Below are positions 8,616-17,450 of a DNA stretch of 64,000 nt, one piece after another. Every line of letters begins with the position of its first letter. Position 1 is the stretch's first letter. Under the pieces are notes generated by a model, which was given only the letters and a program-made list of their open reading frames with translations, was not told where the DNA came from and made no database searches. The DNA is from JBBRVP01 sp038246785 (GTDB lineage: Bacteria > Actinomycetota > Actinomycetes > Jiangellales > Jiangellaceae). The position numbers were made by a program, and so were the translations under genes. The DNA lies in assembly GCA_038246785.1 (NCBI GenBank), contig JBBRVP010000011.1, positions 19,620 through 83,619 on the forward strand, written 5' to 3'.

Positions 8616-11195
8616 GTGCCCGCAACCAACCTCACCCGCGACGAGGCGCGCGCGCGCTCCGCGCTGCTGGCCGTCGAGTCGTACGAGGTGACGCTCGACC
8701 TCACCACCGGTGACAAGGTCTTCCGCAGCGAGACCCTCGTGCGCTTCGGCTCCCGCGAGCCCGCCGCACCGACCTGGCTCGACCTCGTCGCGCCCGGGGT
8801 GCACGAGGTCGTCGTCAACGGGGAGCCGCGCGACCCCGCCGAGGTCCACGACGGCGTACGCCTGCACCTCGACGGTCTGGCCGCCAGCAACGAGGTCCGC
8901 GTCGTCGCCGACGGCGCCTACATGCACACCGGCGAAGGGCTGCACCGTTTCGTCGACCCGGTCGACGGCGCGGTCTATCTCTACAGCCAGTTCGAGGAGA
9001 TGGACGCCCGCCGGGTCTACGCCTGCTTCGACCAGCCGGACCTGAAGGCGAGCTTCACGTTCACCGTCACCGCGCCGGCCGGCTGGCAGGTGCTGTCCAA
9101 CTATCCCGTGCAGGGCGAGCCGGAGCCGCTGGCCGGCGACAAGGCACGCTGGCGCTTCCACCCCACCCCGCGCCTGTCGACGTACGTCACGGTCGTGGTC
9201 GCCGGGCCGTACGCCGGCGAGCGCGCCGAGCTCACCAGCAGCGACGGCCGCACGATCCCGCTCGGCGTCTACGCCCGCGCCTCGATGGTCGAGCACCTTG
9301 ACGCCGACGACGTGCTCACCCTCACCCGGCAGGGCTTCGAGCACTTCGAGCGGGCGTTCGGGCACCCGTACCCGTTCAGCAAGTATGACCAGGTCTTCTG
9401 CCCCGAGTTCAACGCCGGTGCCATGGAGAACGCCGGCTGCGTCACGCTCGCCGAGGACTACCTGTTCCGCAGTCGGGTGACCAGAGCCGCGTTCGAGGGC
9501 CGGGCCAATACCGTGCTCCACGAGCTCGCCCACATGTGGTTCGGAGACCTGGTCACGATGCGCTGGTGGGACGACCTGTGGCTGAACGAGAGCTTCGCCG
9601 AGTGGGCGAGCTATGCCTGCATGGCCGAGGCGACGGAGTTCACCGACGCCTGGACCGCCTTCGCCGCCGAGCGCAAGGCGTGGGCCTACCGCGAGGACCA
9701 ACTGCCCAGCACGCACCCGATCGCCGCCGACATGGTCGACCTGGAAACGGTGGCGCTCAATTTCGATGGGATCACGTACGCCAAGGGCGCCTCCGCACTT
9801 CGCCAGCTCGTCGCCTACGTCGGCGAGGAGGACTTCCTGCGCGGCCTGCGGGCGTACTTCGCCCAACACGCGTGGGACAACGCCACGCTGGGAGACCTCG
9901 TCGATGCGTTGGAGGCGGCCTCCGGCCGTGACCTCGGACCGTGGATCGAGCAGTGGCTGCGCACCGCCGGGGTGAGCACGCTCTCGGCGCAGATCGAGCT
10001 CGCCGACGACGGGGCGTACGCCGCGGTCGCCGTGCGCCAGACGCCGCCGGAGGACCACCCACACCGGCGCCCGCACCGGCTGCGCGTCGGCCTGTTCGAC
10101 CTTACCGGTGCCGGTTTGGAGCGGCGTACGGCGGTGGAGCTCGACGTCTCCGGGGAGCTCACGGCGGTGCCGGAGCTGAGCGGGCAGCGCAGCGCCGACC
10201 TGCTGCTGGTCAACGACGGCGATCTCACCTACGCCAAGGTGCGGCTCGACCCGCGCTCGCTGGCAACCGTCCGCGACTCGCTGGGCGAGCTGCCCGACCC
10301 CGTCGCGCGGGCGGTCTGCTGGCTGACCGCGATCGACATGCTGCGCGACGGCGAGCTCGCCGCCCGCGACTTCGTGACGCTCACGCTGGCCTCGATCCGC
10401 GCCGAGACCTCCGACGCGATCGTCAAGCGGGTGCTTCCGAGCGGGCGCTCGGCCGTCCAGCTCTACGCCGATCCGGACACGCGCGAGCAGCTGGCGGACC
10501 GCTGGCGTGCGGGCCTGCGCGAGCTGGTCAACGACGCCGAGCCGGGCTCGGACCGGCAGCTGTCCTTCGTCCGGGCGTGGGCCGCCGTGGCGAGCGGCGA
10601 CGACGACGTGGCGTTCCTGCGCGAGCTGCTCGCCGGCGAGGCCACACTCGAGGAGCTCGCCGTCGACACCGACCTGCGATGGTCGTTGCTGGCCCGGCTG
10701 GCGGCGCTGGGTGCGGCGGGCGAGGACGACATCTCGGCCGAGCTGGAGCGCGACCCGACGGCGACCGGCGGCCTGCGTGCGGCGTACGCCCGCGCGGCCC
10801 GGCCCACGATGGAGGCCAAGGAGGACGTCTGGGCGCGCTGCGTCGACGGCGACGAGGTGCCCAACGCGGTCCTCTGGGAGATGGTCTCCGGTTTCGCCCA
10901 GCCGGAGCAGCGTGAGTTGCTGAGGGGCTACGTCGACCGCTATTTCGACGGGCTGACCCGCGTCTGGTCGACCCGTACGCCGGAGATGGCGCAGAACCTG
11001 GTGACGGTGCTGTTCCCGCGGCTGCTCGCCGAGCCGGCGACGGTCGAGCGCACCGACGCGTGGTCGGCGGGCACGCCGGAGGCCACCGCGGGGCTGCGCC
11101 GGCTTGTGTCGGAGGGGCGGGCCGACGTCGTCCGCGCCCTGCGGGCGCAGGCCGCCGACGCCGCCGCCGCTGCCCGCCAGGACACGACCGGCTAG
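8616..11195 (+). CDS. pepN: Aminopeptidase N (M1 family zinc metallopeptidase)
   Basis: An 859-residue cytosolic M1 aminopeptidase that removes N-terminal residues from peptides. The substrate-anchoring GAMEN motif is at ~268, followed by the zinc site HELAH (302-306) with the third ligand in NESFAEW 18 residues later. The C-terminal ~400 residues fit the ERAP1-like helical domain. I start at GTG 8616 (VPATNLTRDEAR), which matches the family N-terminus; the open frame extends 237 codons upstream but that part overlaps the DsbA-like gene and has no homology. The gene lies beside the DsbA-like gene as in mycobacteria. Confidence 0.95.
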   Translation: MPATNLTRDEARARSALLAVESYEVTLDLTTGDKVFRSETLVRFGSREPAAPTWLDLVAPGVHEVVVNGEPRDPAEVHDGVRLHLDGLAASNEVRVVADGAYMHTGEGLHRFVDPVDGAVYLYSQFEEMDARRVYACFDQPDLKASFTFTVTAPAGWQVLSNYPVQGEPEPLAGDKARWRFHPTPRLSTYVTVVVAGPYAGERAELTSSDGRTIPLGVYARASMVEHLDADDVLTLTRQGFEHFERAFGHPYPFSKYDQVFCPEFNAGAMENAGCVTLAEDYLFRSRVTRAAFEGRANTVLHELAHMWFGDLVTMRWWDDLWLNESFAEWASYACMAEATEFTDAWTAFAAERKAWAYREDQLPSTHPIAADMVDLETVALNFDGITYAKGASALRQLVAYVGEEDFLRGLRAYFAQHAWDNATLGDLVDALEAASGRDLGPWIEQWLRTAGVSTLSAQIELADDGAYAAVAVRQTPPEDHPHRRPHRLRVGLFDLTGAGLERRTAVELDVSGELTAVPELSGQRSADLLLVNDGDLTYAKVRLDPRSLATVRDSLGELPDPVARAVCWLTAIDMLRDGELAARDFVTLTLASIRAETSDAIVKRVLPSGRSAVQLYADPDTREQLADRWRAGLRELVNDAEPGSDRQLSFVRAWAAVASGDDDVAFLRELLAGEATLEELAVDTDLRWSLLARLAALGAAGEDDISAELERDPTATGGLRAAYARAARPTMEAKEDVWARCVDGDEVPNAVLWEMVSGFAQPEQRELLRGYVDRYFDGLTRVWSTRTPEMAQNLVTVLFPRLLAEPATVERTDAWSAGTPEATAGLRRLVSEGRADVVRALRAQAADAAAAARQDTTG

Positions 11196-11391
11196 GGCGA
11201 CGCTCCCGTCCACGTACCTCGAGTCGGCCCTCAGCCTGCGCTGACCCGCCTGCGTCCCACCCCCCGCCCCGCCGCCCCTCGCCTTAGCGCGTGCGATCGG
11301 CGCCTTTTGATCCCTCGGCACGCACGGCGACCTCGCCCGCGCGGGGGTGGCGGCCATCGCCTCGTGGGGAGGTTCACCCCAGTGGCCGTAA

Positions 11392-11442
11392 GTGGCGGGG
11401 GTCCCCCCCCACGGACCTACCGTGGTGGGGGACCCCAGCCAC
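11392..11442. terminator. GC-rich hairpin, probable bidirectional terminator between pepN and malQ
   Basis: Arms of 21 bases (11392-11412 and 11422-11442) pair with two mismatches around a 9-base loop; the core is GGGGTCCCCC/GGGGGACCCC. It sits between the convergent ends of pepN (11195) and malQ (11465). There is no U-tract, which is common for actinobacterial terminators. The rest of 11196-11464 shows nothing else I can name. Confidence 0.65.
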
Positions 11443-11464
11443 GAAACTTGGCGGGCGGCCGCCG

Positions 11465-13576
11465 TCAGGCCTGCATCGCCCGGGCGAGGGCGCGCACCCG
11501 CTCGGAGGCGGCAACCTCCTCGAGCAGCAGGACGCGCCCGTCGGGGCCGTGCAGCGGGACCTGCCAGTTGGGGTACTCGGCGTCGGTGCCCGGCTGGTTC
11601 TGCGTACGCCGCTCGCCTACCGCGTCGGTCAGCGCCACCCCGAGCAGCCGGGCCGGCGTCCACAGCAGCAACCGGTGCAGCGCCTCGACGGTCTCCTGCT
11701 CGCCGGCCCCTTCCCGCAGCAGGCCGCGCTCGCGCAGCGCAGCCAGCCACGACTCCCGGTCGGCGGCGTCGACGGCGAGCTCCTCGTCCACCGGCCGGGT
11801 GAGCAGCCCGAGCGAGTCGCGCAGCAGGACGTGCTCACCGGTGAGGTAGCCCGCCGTCGGCGGCAGGTCGTGCGTGGTGACGGTGGCCAGGCACAGCTCG
11901 CGCCAGCGTTCTGGCGGCAGCGGCCGGCCCTCCCCGTCGCGCTCGAACCACAGCACCGACGTGCCGAGCACCCCGCGCTCGCGCAGATAGTCGCGCACCC
12001 ACGGCTCGACGGTGCCCAGGTCCTCGCCGACGACGAGCGCGCCGACCCGCCAAGCCTCGAGCACGAGGATGCCGACGAGCGCCTCGTGGTCGTAGCGGAC
12101 GTACGTCCCTGCCGTCGGCGCCATCCCCTGCGGCACCCACCACAGCCGGAAAAGCCCGATGACGTGGTCGACCCGCAACCCGCCGGAGTGCCGCAGCACG
12201 GTGCGCAGGAGGTCGCGGTACGCCACGTACCCGGTCTCGGCCAGCATGTCCGGCCGCCACGGGGGCTGCGTCCAGTCCTGCCCCTGTTGGTTGAACGCAT
12301 CGGGCGGGGCGCCCACATTGATCGCGGATGCGAGGACATCCTGGAGCGTCCAGGTGTCGGCACCCTGCGGGTGCACGCCGACGGCCAGGTCGTGCAGGAC
12401 GCCCAGCCGCATCCCCGCCGCGTGCGCCGCCGCCTGCGCCCGGGCGAGCTGCTCGTCGAGCAGCCACTGCATCCAGCGGTAGAGGTCGACCGCGCCGGCG
12501 TGCACCCGCCGGAACTCAGTCACGGCGGGCGAGCGCGGATCGCGCAGCGGCTCCGGCCACGCGTGCCAGTCCGGCCCGTGCACCTCGGTGAGCGCACACC
12601 AGGTCGCGAAGTCCTCCAGCCCGGGCCCCTCCGCCTCGACGTAGGAGCGGTACGCGGCCTGCCGGCCGGGCATCAGCGGAACCCGGTGCAGCAGCCCCAG
12701 CGCGGTGCGCTTGGCCCGCCAGACCGCGTCGCGGTCGAGGAGGTCGGCGTCGGCGAGGGCGTCGTGCAGCGCCGTACGCATCCGCTCGACAGCCGCCCGC
12801 GCCGGCGCGTCGAGGTAGCCGTACTCCGGCACCTCCTCCACGCGCAGGTAGATCGGGTTGGCGTAACGCCGGCTGGTCGGCAGGTAGGGCGAGGGCTCCA
12901 TCGGCGCGACTGGCTCGGCGGCGTGCAGCGGGTTGACGAGCAGGAACCCCGTGGCGAGCTCGTGGCCCGACCAGGTCGCGAGCTCGGTGAGGTCGGCGAG
13001 GTCGCCGAGCTGCCACGACCGCTGCGAGCGGAGACTGTAGAGCTGCACGGCCAGCCCCCAGACCCGTCCGAGGCCCTCCGGCAGCGTCAGCCCCTCCGGT
13101 GTGACGACGAGGTGTGCGGAGGCCTCGCGGCCGGCGACCCGGGCCCTCAGGGTGTGGTAGCCCGGCGGGAGGTTGCCGGGGAGCTGGTACGTCGCCTCGC
13201 CGACCAACGCCCCGTCGACCTCGCGCGGGTCGACCCAGTGGTCCTGCTGCCACACGTCGTGGCGCACGGCGCCGTCCTCGAGCTCCACCCACACCTCGGC
13301 GTGCTCGCTGTCGGGCACGTGCATCCAGAACCAGGGCGTCGCGCCGGCACGCGCCACCAGCGTCGCCGGCAACATCCGCCGCCACCGCTCCTCCTGGTGC
13401 TGACGCAGCGCGGTGGCGGCCCGCTCGGGCGTGCCGGCGTCGACCCCGAGCGCCGAGAGGACGGCGACCAGCGTGTCGGCGGCGACCAGCGAGTGCCGGC
13501 CTTGCCAGTCCCAGAACTCGGTCGACACCCCGTAGGCGCCGGCCAGCTCGGTGAGCTCGGGCGTCAGCGCGGTCAC
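11465..13576 (-). CDS. malQ: 4-alpha-glucanotransferase (GH77 amylomaltase)
   Basis: A 703-residue GH77 enzyme that transfers alpha-1,4-glucan segments during maltodextrin and glycogen metabolism. It has the long actinobacterial N-terminal extension (~1-170). The catalytic core contains EPSPYLPTSRRYANPIYL, the nucleophile region LRVDHVIGLFRLWW (Asp near residue 470) and the acid/base region GEDLGTVEP (near 515). The GTG start follows the stop of the upstream amidase gene by only six bases, so the two are probably co-transcribed. A functional link to the amidase is not obvious. Confidence 0.92.
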   Translation of the reverse strand: MTALTPELTELAGAYGVSTEFWDWQGRHSLVAADTLVAVLSALGVDAGTPERAATALRQHQEERWRRMLPATLVARAGATPWFWMHVPDSEHAEVWVELEDGAVRHDVWQQDHWVDPREVDGALVGEATYQLPGNLPPGYHTLRARVAGREASAHLVVTPEGLTLPEGLGRVWGLAVQLYSLRSQRSWQLGDLADLTELATWSGHELATGFLLVNPLHAAEPVAPMEPSPYLPTSRRYANPIYLRVEEVPEYGYLDAPARAAVERMRTALHDALADADLLDRDAVWRAKRTALGLLHRVPLMPGRQAAYRSYVEAEGPGLEDFATWCALTEVHGPDWHAWPEPLRDPRSPAVTEFRRVHAGAVDLYRWMQWLLDEQLARAQAAAHAAGMRLGVLHDLAVGVHPQGADTWTLQDVLASAINVGAPPDAFNQQGQDWTQPPWRPDMLAETGYVAYRDLLRTVLRHSGGLRVDHVIGLFRLWWVPQGMAPTAGTYVRYDHEALVGILVLEAWRVGALVVGEDLGTVEPWVRDYLRERGVLGTSVLWFERDGEGRPLPPERWRELCLATVTTHDLPPTAGYLTGEHVLLRDSLGLLTRPVDEELAVDAADRESWLAALRERGLLREGAGEQETVEALHRLLLWTPARLLGVALTDAVGERRTQNQPGTDAEYPNWQVPLHGPDGRVLLLEEVAASERVRALARAMQA

Positions 13577-13582
13577 GGGCGC

Positions 13583-15040
13583 TCAGTGTGCCGGAACCGG
13601 CTCGACCGGCAGCGTTCCCGCCCACGGCAGCGCCTCCTCGAGCTGGGCGGCGAGCCCGAGCAGCGTCTCTTCCTCGCCCAACCCGGCACCGAGCATGACC
13701 CCGGCCGGCAGCGCCCGTCCCGCGTGCTCGACGCGGTGGGTGGGCAGGCTGATCGCCGGCCAGCCGGTGACGTTCCAGACGCTGGTCCACGGCGTGAAGC
13801 GCATCTGCGCGGCGAAGTCGCCCGCCGGGTCGGCGTCGTCGCGCAGCTCCCCGACCGGGGCGGGCAGCTGGGCCAGCGTCGGGCTGAGGATGACGTCGTA
13901 CGCCGCCCACGCCCGGGCGGCCTCGCGGGTAGCGACCTGCATGCCGCCCAGCGCGATGGCGTGGGCCAGCCCGCTGACGTCCTCCCCCGCGGCGCGCAGC
14001 CAGCGGGTCAGCGGCCGCAGCAGGTGCTCGCGTTCGGGGTCGACCGGGGCGAGCCGCGCGCCGACGCTCCATACCGCCTCGAACGAGGCGAAGCGCTCGG
14101 CAGCGAACGGCACCGGCGCCGGCTCGACGCGGTGCCCCAGCATCTCGAGCACCCCGGCGGCTTGCTCGGCCGCCGCTGCGCAGGCCCGGTCGACGGGGGC
14201 GTCGGCGGCGATGACCGGCTCGAGGAGCAGGCCGATGCGGAGCCCGGGTTCCGGCGGCTGGTCGCAGGCGGCGAGGAAGCCGCCCGCCGGCGGCGGCAGC
14301 CGGAAGGTGTCGCCGGGCCACGGTCGCGCGAGCACGTCGAGCAGCAGCGCGGTGTCGCGCACGTCGCGGGTCAGGCTGCCGTGCACCCCTAGCCCGGGGC
14401 CGTCGACCTCGTCCGGCCCGCTGCTGATCCGTCCTCGGCTGGGCTTGAGGCCGACCAGGCCGCAGCAGCTGGCGGGGATGCGGATCGACCCTCCGCCGTC
14501 GCTGCCGTGCGCCGCGGGGGCCAGCCCGGCGGAGACGGCGGCCGCCGCTCCCCCGCTGGACCCGCCGGCCATGCGGGCGAGGTCCCAGGGCGTACGGGCC
14601 GGCGGGGCCATGTCGGGCTCGGTGTAGCAGGGCAGCCCGAACTCGGGGGTGTTGGTCTTGCCGGGCAGCAAAGCCCCCGCGTCGCGCAGACGCTGCGCCA
14701 CGCCGGCGTCGGTGGTGGCGACGTTGTCGGCGTAGGCCGCGCTGCCGTACGTGCAGCGCACTCCCGCCACGTCGTTGAGGTCCTTCACCGGGACCGGCAC
14801 GCCGAGCAGCGGAGGCAGCGCGTCCTCGTCTCCGGCGCGGCGCGCGGCGCCGGCGCGGTCGTCGGCGGCCCGCGCCCCCTGCAGCAGCCGGTCGGCGGTG
14901 ACGGTGACGTACGCGCCGACGACGCGGTCGAGCCGCTCGGTGCGCTCGTGCAGCGCCGTGGCGAGCTCGACCGCGCTCAGCGCGCCGGTCCGGATCGCCG
15001 CCGCCGCTTCGCGAGCGGTCAGCTCCTTCGCCTCGGACAC
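13583..15040 (-). CDS. Amidase signature family hydrolase (NylA-like in core motifs)
   Basis: A 485-residue amidase-signature enzyme. The Ser-cisSer-Lys triad is readable: Lys in VPVKDLNDV, the cis-Ser in MAGGSSGGAAAAVSAG, and the nucleophile in GSDGGGSIRIPAS. The motif GLVGLKPSRGRISSGP follows. Family members hydrolyse linear or cyclic amides; the core also resembles 6-aminohexanoate cyclic-dimer hydrolase (NylA), but these motifs are shared across the family, so the substrate is open. I chose GTG 15040 (VSEAKELTAREA); the frame is open further upstream inside gcdH without homology. It lies 56 bases downstream of the gcdH-like gene on the same strand, so it may belong to that catabolic operon. 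Confidence 0.85.
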   Translation of the reverse strand: MSEAKELTAREAAAAIRTGALSAVELATALHERTERLDRVVGAYVTVTADRLLQGARAADDRAGAARRAGDEDALPPLLGVPVPVKDLNDVAGVRCTYGSAAYADNVATTDAGVAQRLRDAGALLPGKTNTPEFGLPCYTEPDMAPPARTPWDLARMAGGSSGGAAAAVSAGLAPAAHGSDGGGSIRIPASCCGLVGLKPSRGRISSGPDEVDGPGLGVHGSLTRDVRDTALLLDVLARPWPGDTFRLPPPAGGFLAACDQPPEPGLRIGLLLEPVIAADAPVDRACAAAAEQAAGVLEMLGHRVEPAPVPFAAERFASFEAVWSVGARLAPVDPEREHLLRPLTRWLRAAGEDVSGLAHAIALGGMQVATREAARAWAAYDVILSPTLAQLPAPVGELRDDADPAGDFAAQMRFTPWTSVWNVTGWPAISLPTHRVEHAGRALPAGVMLGAGLGEEETLLGLAAQLEEALPWAGTLPVEPVPAH

Positions 15041-15096
15041 GCCCCCGATCCTGCCGGATGGTTCAGCCGCGTGATAGCAAGGGATCAGGGTTCTGA

Positions 15097-16275
15097 TCAG
15101 CGGAAGGCGGGCTGGCCGGTGAGTGCCTGACCGACGACGAGCGTGTGCATCTCGACGGTACCCTCGTAGGTCAGGACGGACTCGAGGTTGTTGGCGTGCC
15201 GGATGACGGGGTACTCGAGCGAGATTCCGTTCGCGCCGAGGATGGTGCGCGCCGTGCGGCAGATCTGCAGGGCCTCCCGGACATTGTTGAGCTTGCCGAG
15301 GCTCACCTGCTCGGGGCGCAGGGTATGGGCGTCTTTGCGACGGCCCAGGTGGACCGCCAGCAGGAGGCCCTTGGAGTACTCGAGCGCCATGTCGGCGAGC
15401 TTTTGCTGGGTGAGCTGGAACCCAGCTATCGGCTGGCCGAACTGGATCCGCTGCATGGAGTAGGTCAAGGCGGTTTCGAGTGCCGAGCGGGCGGCACCCA
15501 TGGCACCCCAGACGATGCCGTAGCGGGCCTCGTTCAGGCAGGACAGCGGTCCCTTGAGTCCCCTGACCTCCAGGAAAGCGGCGTCCGCGGGGAGTCGGAC
15601 CCCGTCCAGCACGAGCTCGCTCGTCACCGAGGCGCGCAACGACATCTTGTGCTTCATGAGCGGAGCGGAGAAACCGGGCGCGTCGGTGGGGACGACGAAC
15701 CCGCGGATGCCTTCGTCGGTCTGCGCCCACACGACCGCGACGTCGGCGATGGAGCCATTGGTGATCCACATCTTGCTTCCGTCGAGGACCCAGTCGCTGC
15801 CGTCCCGGCGTGCGCGCGTCTGCATGCCGCTCGGGTCGGAGCCGTAGTCAGCCTCGGTGAGACCGAAACAGCCGATCGCCTCGCCGGCAGCCATGAGGGG
15901 CAGCCAGTCCTTCTTGTGCTCTTCGCTGCCCCAGCGCCAGATCGCGAACATCGCCAGTGAACCCTGCACGGAGACCAGGGAACGGATGCCGGAGTCGACT
16001 GCCTCCAGCTCGAGGCAGGCAAGCCCGTATTCGACGGCTGACATGCCTGGGCAGCCGTAGCCCTGCAGGTGCATGCCGAGCACACCGAGCTCGCCGAGCT
16101 CACGGGTCAGACCACGCACATCATCGATCTCGCCGCGTTCGAACCATGCACCGACGTGCGGCTCGATGCGTTCGCGGCACAGCGTCCGTACGGCGTGCTG
16201 GATGTCCTTCTCGTCATTGGAGAGCAGGTCGTCGATCCCTGCGATGTCGAGGGTCTCGAGGACGTTCGGGTTCAT
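15097..16275 (-). CDS. gcdH: Acyl-CoA dehydrogenase, glutaryl-CoA dehydrogenase-like
   Basis: A 392-residue FAD enzyme of the acyl-CoA dehydrogenase fold. Segments typical of glutaryl-CoA dehydrogenase are CFGLTEADYGSDPSGM, NEARYGIVWGAMGAA and the C-terminal TYEGTVEMHTLVVGQALTG with the catalytic base Glu in YEGT. Glutaryl-CoA dehydrogenase oxidises and decarboxylates glutaryl-CoA to crotonyl-CoA. The ATG overlaps the CoA-transferase stop by four bases. Placing this enzyme directly after a CoA-transferase supports a route through a dicarboxylic acid such as glutarate. Another C5-C6 acyl-CoA substrate is possible. Confidence 0.87.
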   Translation of the reverse strand: MNPNVLETLDIAGIDDLLSNDEKDIQHAVRTLCRERIEPHVGAWFERGEIDDVRGLTRELGELGVLGMHLQGYGCPGMSAVEYGLACLELEAVDSGIRSLVSVQGSLAMFAIWRWGSEEHKKDWLPLMAAGEAIGCFGLTEADYGSDPSGMQTRARRDGSDWVLDGSKMWITNGSIADVAVVWAQTDEGIRGFVVPTDAPGFSAPLMKHKMSLRASVTSELVLDGVRLPADAAFLEVRGLKGPLSCLNEARYGIVWGAMGAARSALETALTYSMQRIQFGQPIAGFQLTQQKLADMALEYSKGLLLAVHLGRRKDAHTLRPEQVSLGKLNNVREALQICRTARTILGANGISLEYPVIRHANNLESVLTYEGTVEMHTLVVGQALTGQPAFR

Positions 16276-17450
16276 GGGGCCGTCTCCTCAGGTGTCAGGT
16301 ACGTCAAGCTTGTCTCGTCGGATGCAAGCCAGTCGCGGATGAGTCGCTCGTGCTCGCCGAGGTCCGGGGGCGGCGCGGGGAGCGTCGCTTCGTGGTCGGA
16401 CAAAGTGATGGGGTTACGGATCTGGCGCGGATGCCCCGCACCTACCGACACGGTGGGCTCGAGGCCGAGCTCCTCCGCCAGTCCCACCGCCGAGGCGATG
16501 TCGCCGACGCGACCGGCGGCCACCCCGGCCGCGAGAAGAGCCTGCTCCCAATGCGCAGGCGAGTCCTCGAGCAAGCGTGCCTCCAGCGCGGCAACCAGCG
16601 CCTCCCGGTTCTCCACCCGCAGCGCGTTCGTGACATAACGCGAGTCGCCAGCGAGAGACGGCAGCCCCAGGCTGTCGGCCAAGCGGGTGAACTGCTGATC
16701 GTTCCCGCAGGCGACGGCGAGGAAGCCGTCGCGGCAGCGAAGCAGCTCGTAGGGCGCGATGGACGGGTGGCGGTTGCCCATGCGCCTGGGCGAGCGACCC
16801 GTCGCGAGGTAGCCCTGGGCCTGGTTGACCAGGGAACCGATCACGCTGGAGAGCAGGTTGACCTCGACCCGCCGGCCGAGCCCGGTTCTCGACCGCGCTT
16901 GAAGCGCGGCGAGGATGCCGATCGTCGCGTCCTTGCCGGTGAGGACATCGACGAGGGCGACACCGACCTTGTGCGGCTCCCCGTCGGCGGGACCCGTGAT
17001 GCTCATGAGCCCGCCGACCGCCTGGGCGACAAAGTCGTAGCCGGGCAGGTGGGCGCCGGACCCGCTCCCGAAGCCGGTGATCGACGCGTAGACGATGCCG
17101 GGATTGGTTGCCCGGACCGACTGGTAGTCCAGGGAGAAGCGGTCCAGGGTCCCGGCACGGAAGTTCTCGATCATGACGTCGGCCCGCGACGCGAGCGTGC
17201 CGGCGGCGGCACGATCGTCGGGGATCCTCAGGTCGAGGACGATGCTGAGCTTCGAGCGGTTCACCGACTCGAAGTAGGAGCTGGACCGCTCCGTCCACGG
17301 CGGACCCCACAGCCGCGTGTCGTCGCCGCTGTCGGGGCGCTCGACCTTGACCACGGTGGCCCCGAGGTCGGCGAGGAACATCGTGGCGTACGGACCGGCG
17401 AGGACCCGACTGAAGTCGGCGACGAGCAAGCCGTCGAGCGGGGGCTTCAC
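16272..17450 (-). CDS. Class III (CaiB/BaiF family) CoA-transferase, possible glutarate CoA-transferase
   Basis: A 392-residue class III CoA-transferase with the N-terminal motif LLVADFSRVLAGPYATMFLADLG and the catalytic Asp region in LPGYDFVAQAVGGLMSITG. Such enzymes move CoA between carboxylic acids through an aspartyl-CoA ester. I place the start at GTG 17450 because the family homology begins there and because it gives a GTGA overlap with the aldehyde dehydrogenase stop; upstream in-frame codons lie inside that gene. In this operon the expected substrate is the acid made by the aldehyde dehydrogenase, for example glutarate activated with succinyl-CoA. Confidence 0.88.
   Translation of the reverse strand: MKPPLDGLLVADFSRVLAGPYATMFLADLGATVVKVERPDSGDDTRLWGPPWTERSSSYFESVNRSKLSIVLDLRIPDDRAAAGTLASRADVMIENFRAGTLDRFSLDYQSVRATNPGIVYASITGFGSGSGAHLPGYDFVAQAVGGLMSITGPADGEPHKVGVALVDVLTGKDATIGILAALQARSRTGLGRRVEVNLLSSVIGSLVNQAQGYLATGRSPRRMGNRHPSIAPYELLRCRDGFLAVACGNDQQFTRLADSLGLPSLAGDSRYVTNALRVENREALVAALEARLLEDSPAHWEQALLAAGVAAGRVGDIASAVGLAEELGLEPTVSVGAGHPRQIRNPITLSDHEATLPAPPPDLGEHERLIRDWLASDETSLTYLTPEETAP

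Noticed and set aside
15083..15098. GATCAG-GGTT-CTGATC hairpin at the end of the gcdH-like gene
   Set aside because: Six-base stem only; too weak to call a terminator, so amidase may be read through.
15041..15769. Upstream extension of the amidase frame
   Set aside because: It is a shadow inside the glutaryl-CoA dehydrogenase-like gene; the real homology begins after GTG 15040.
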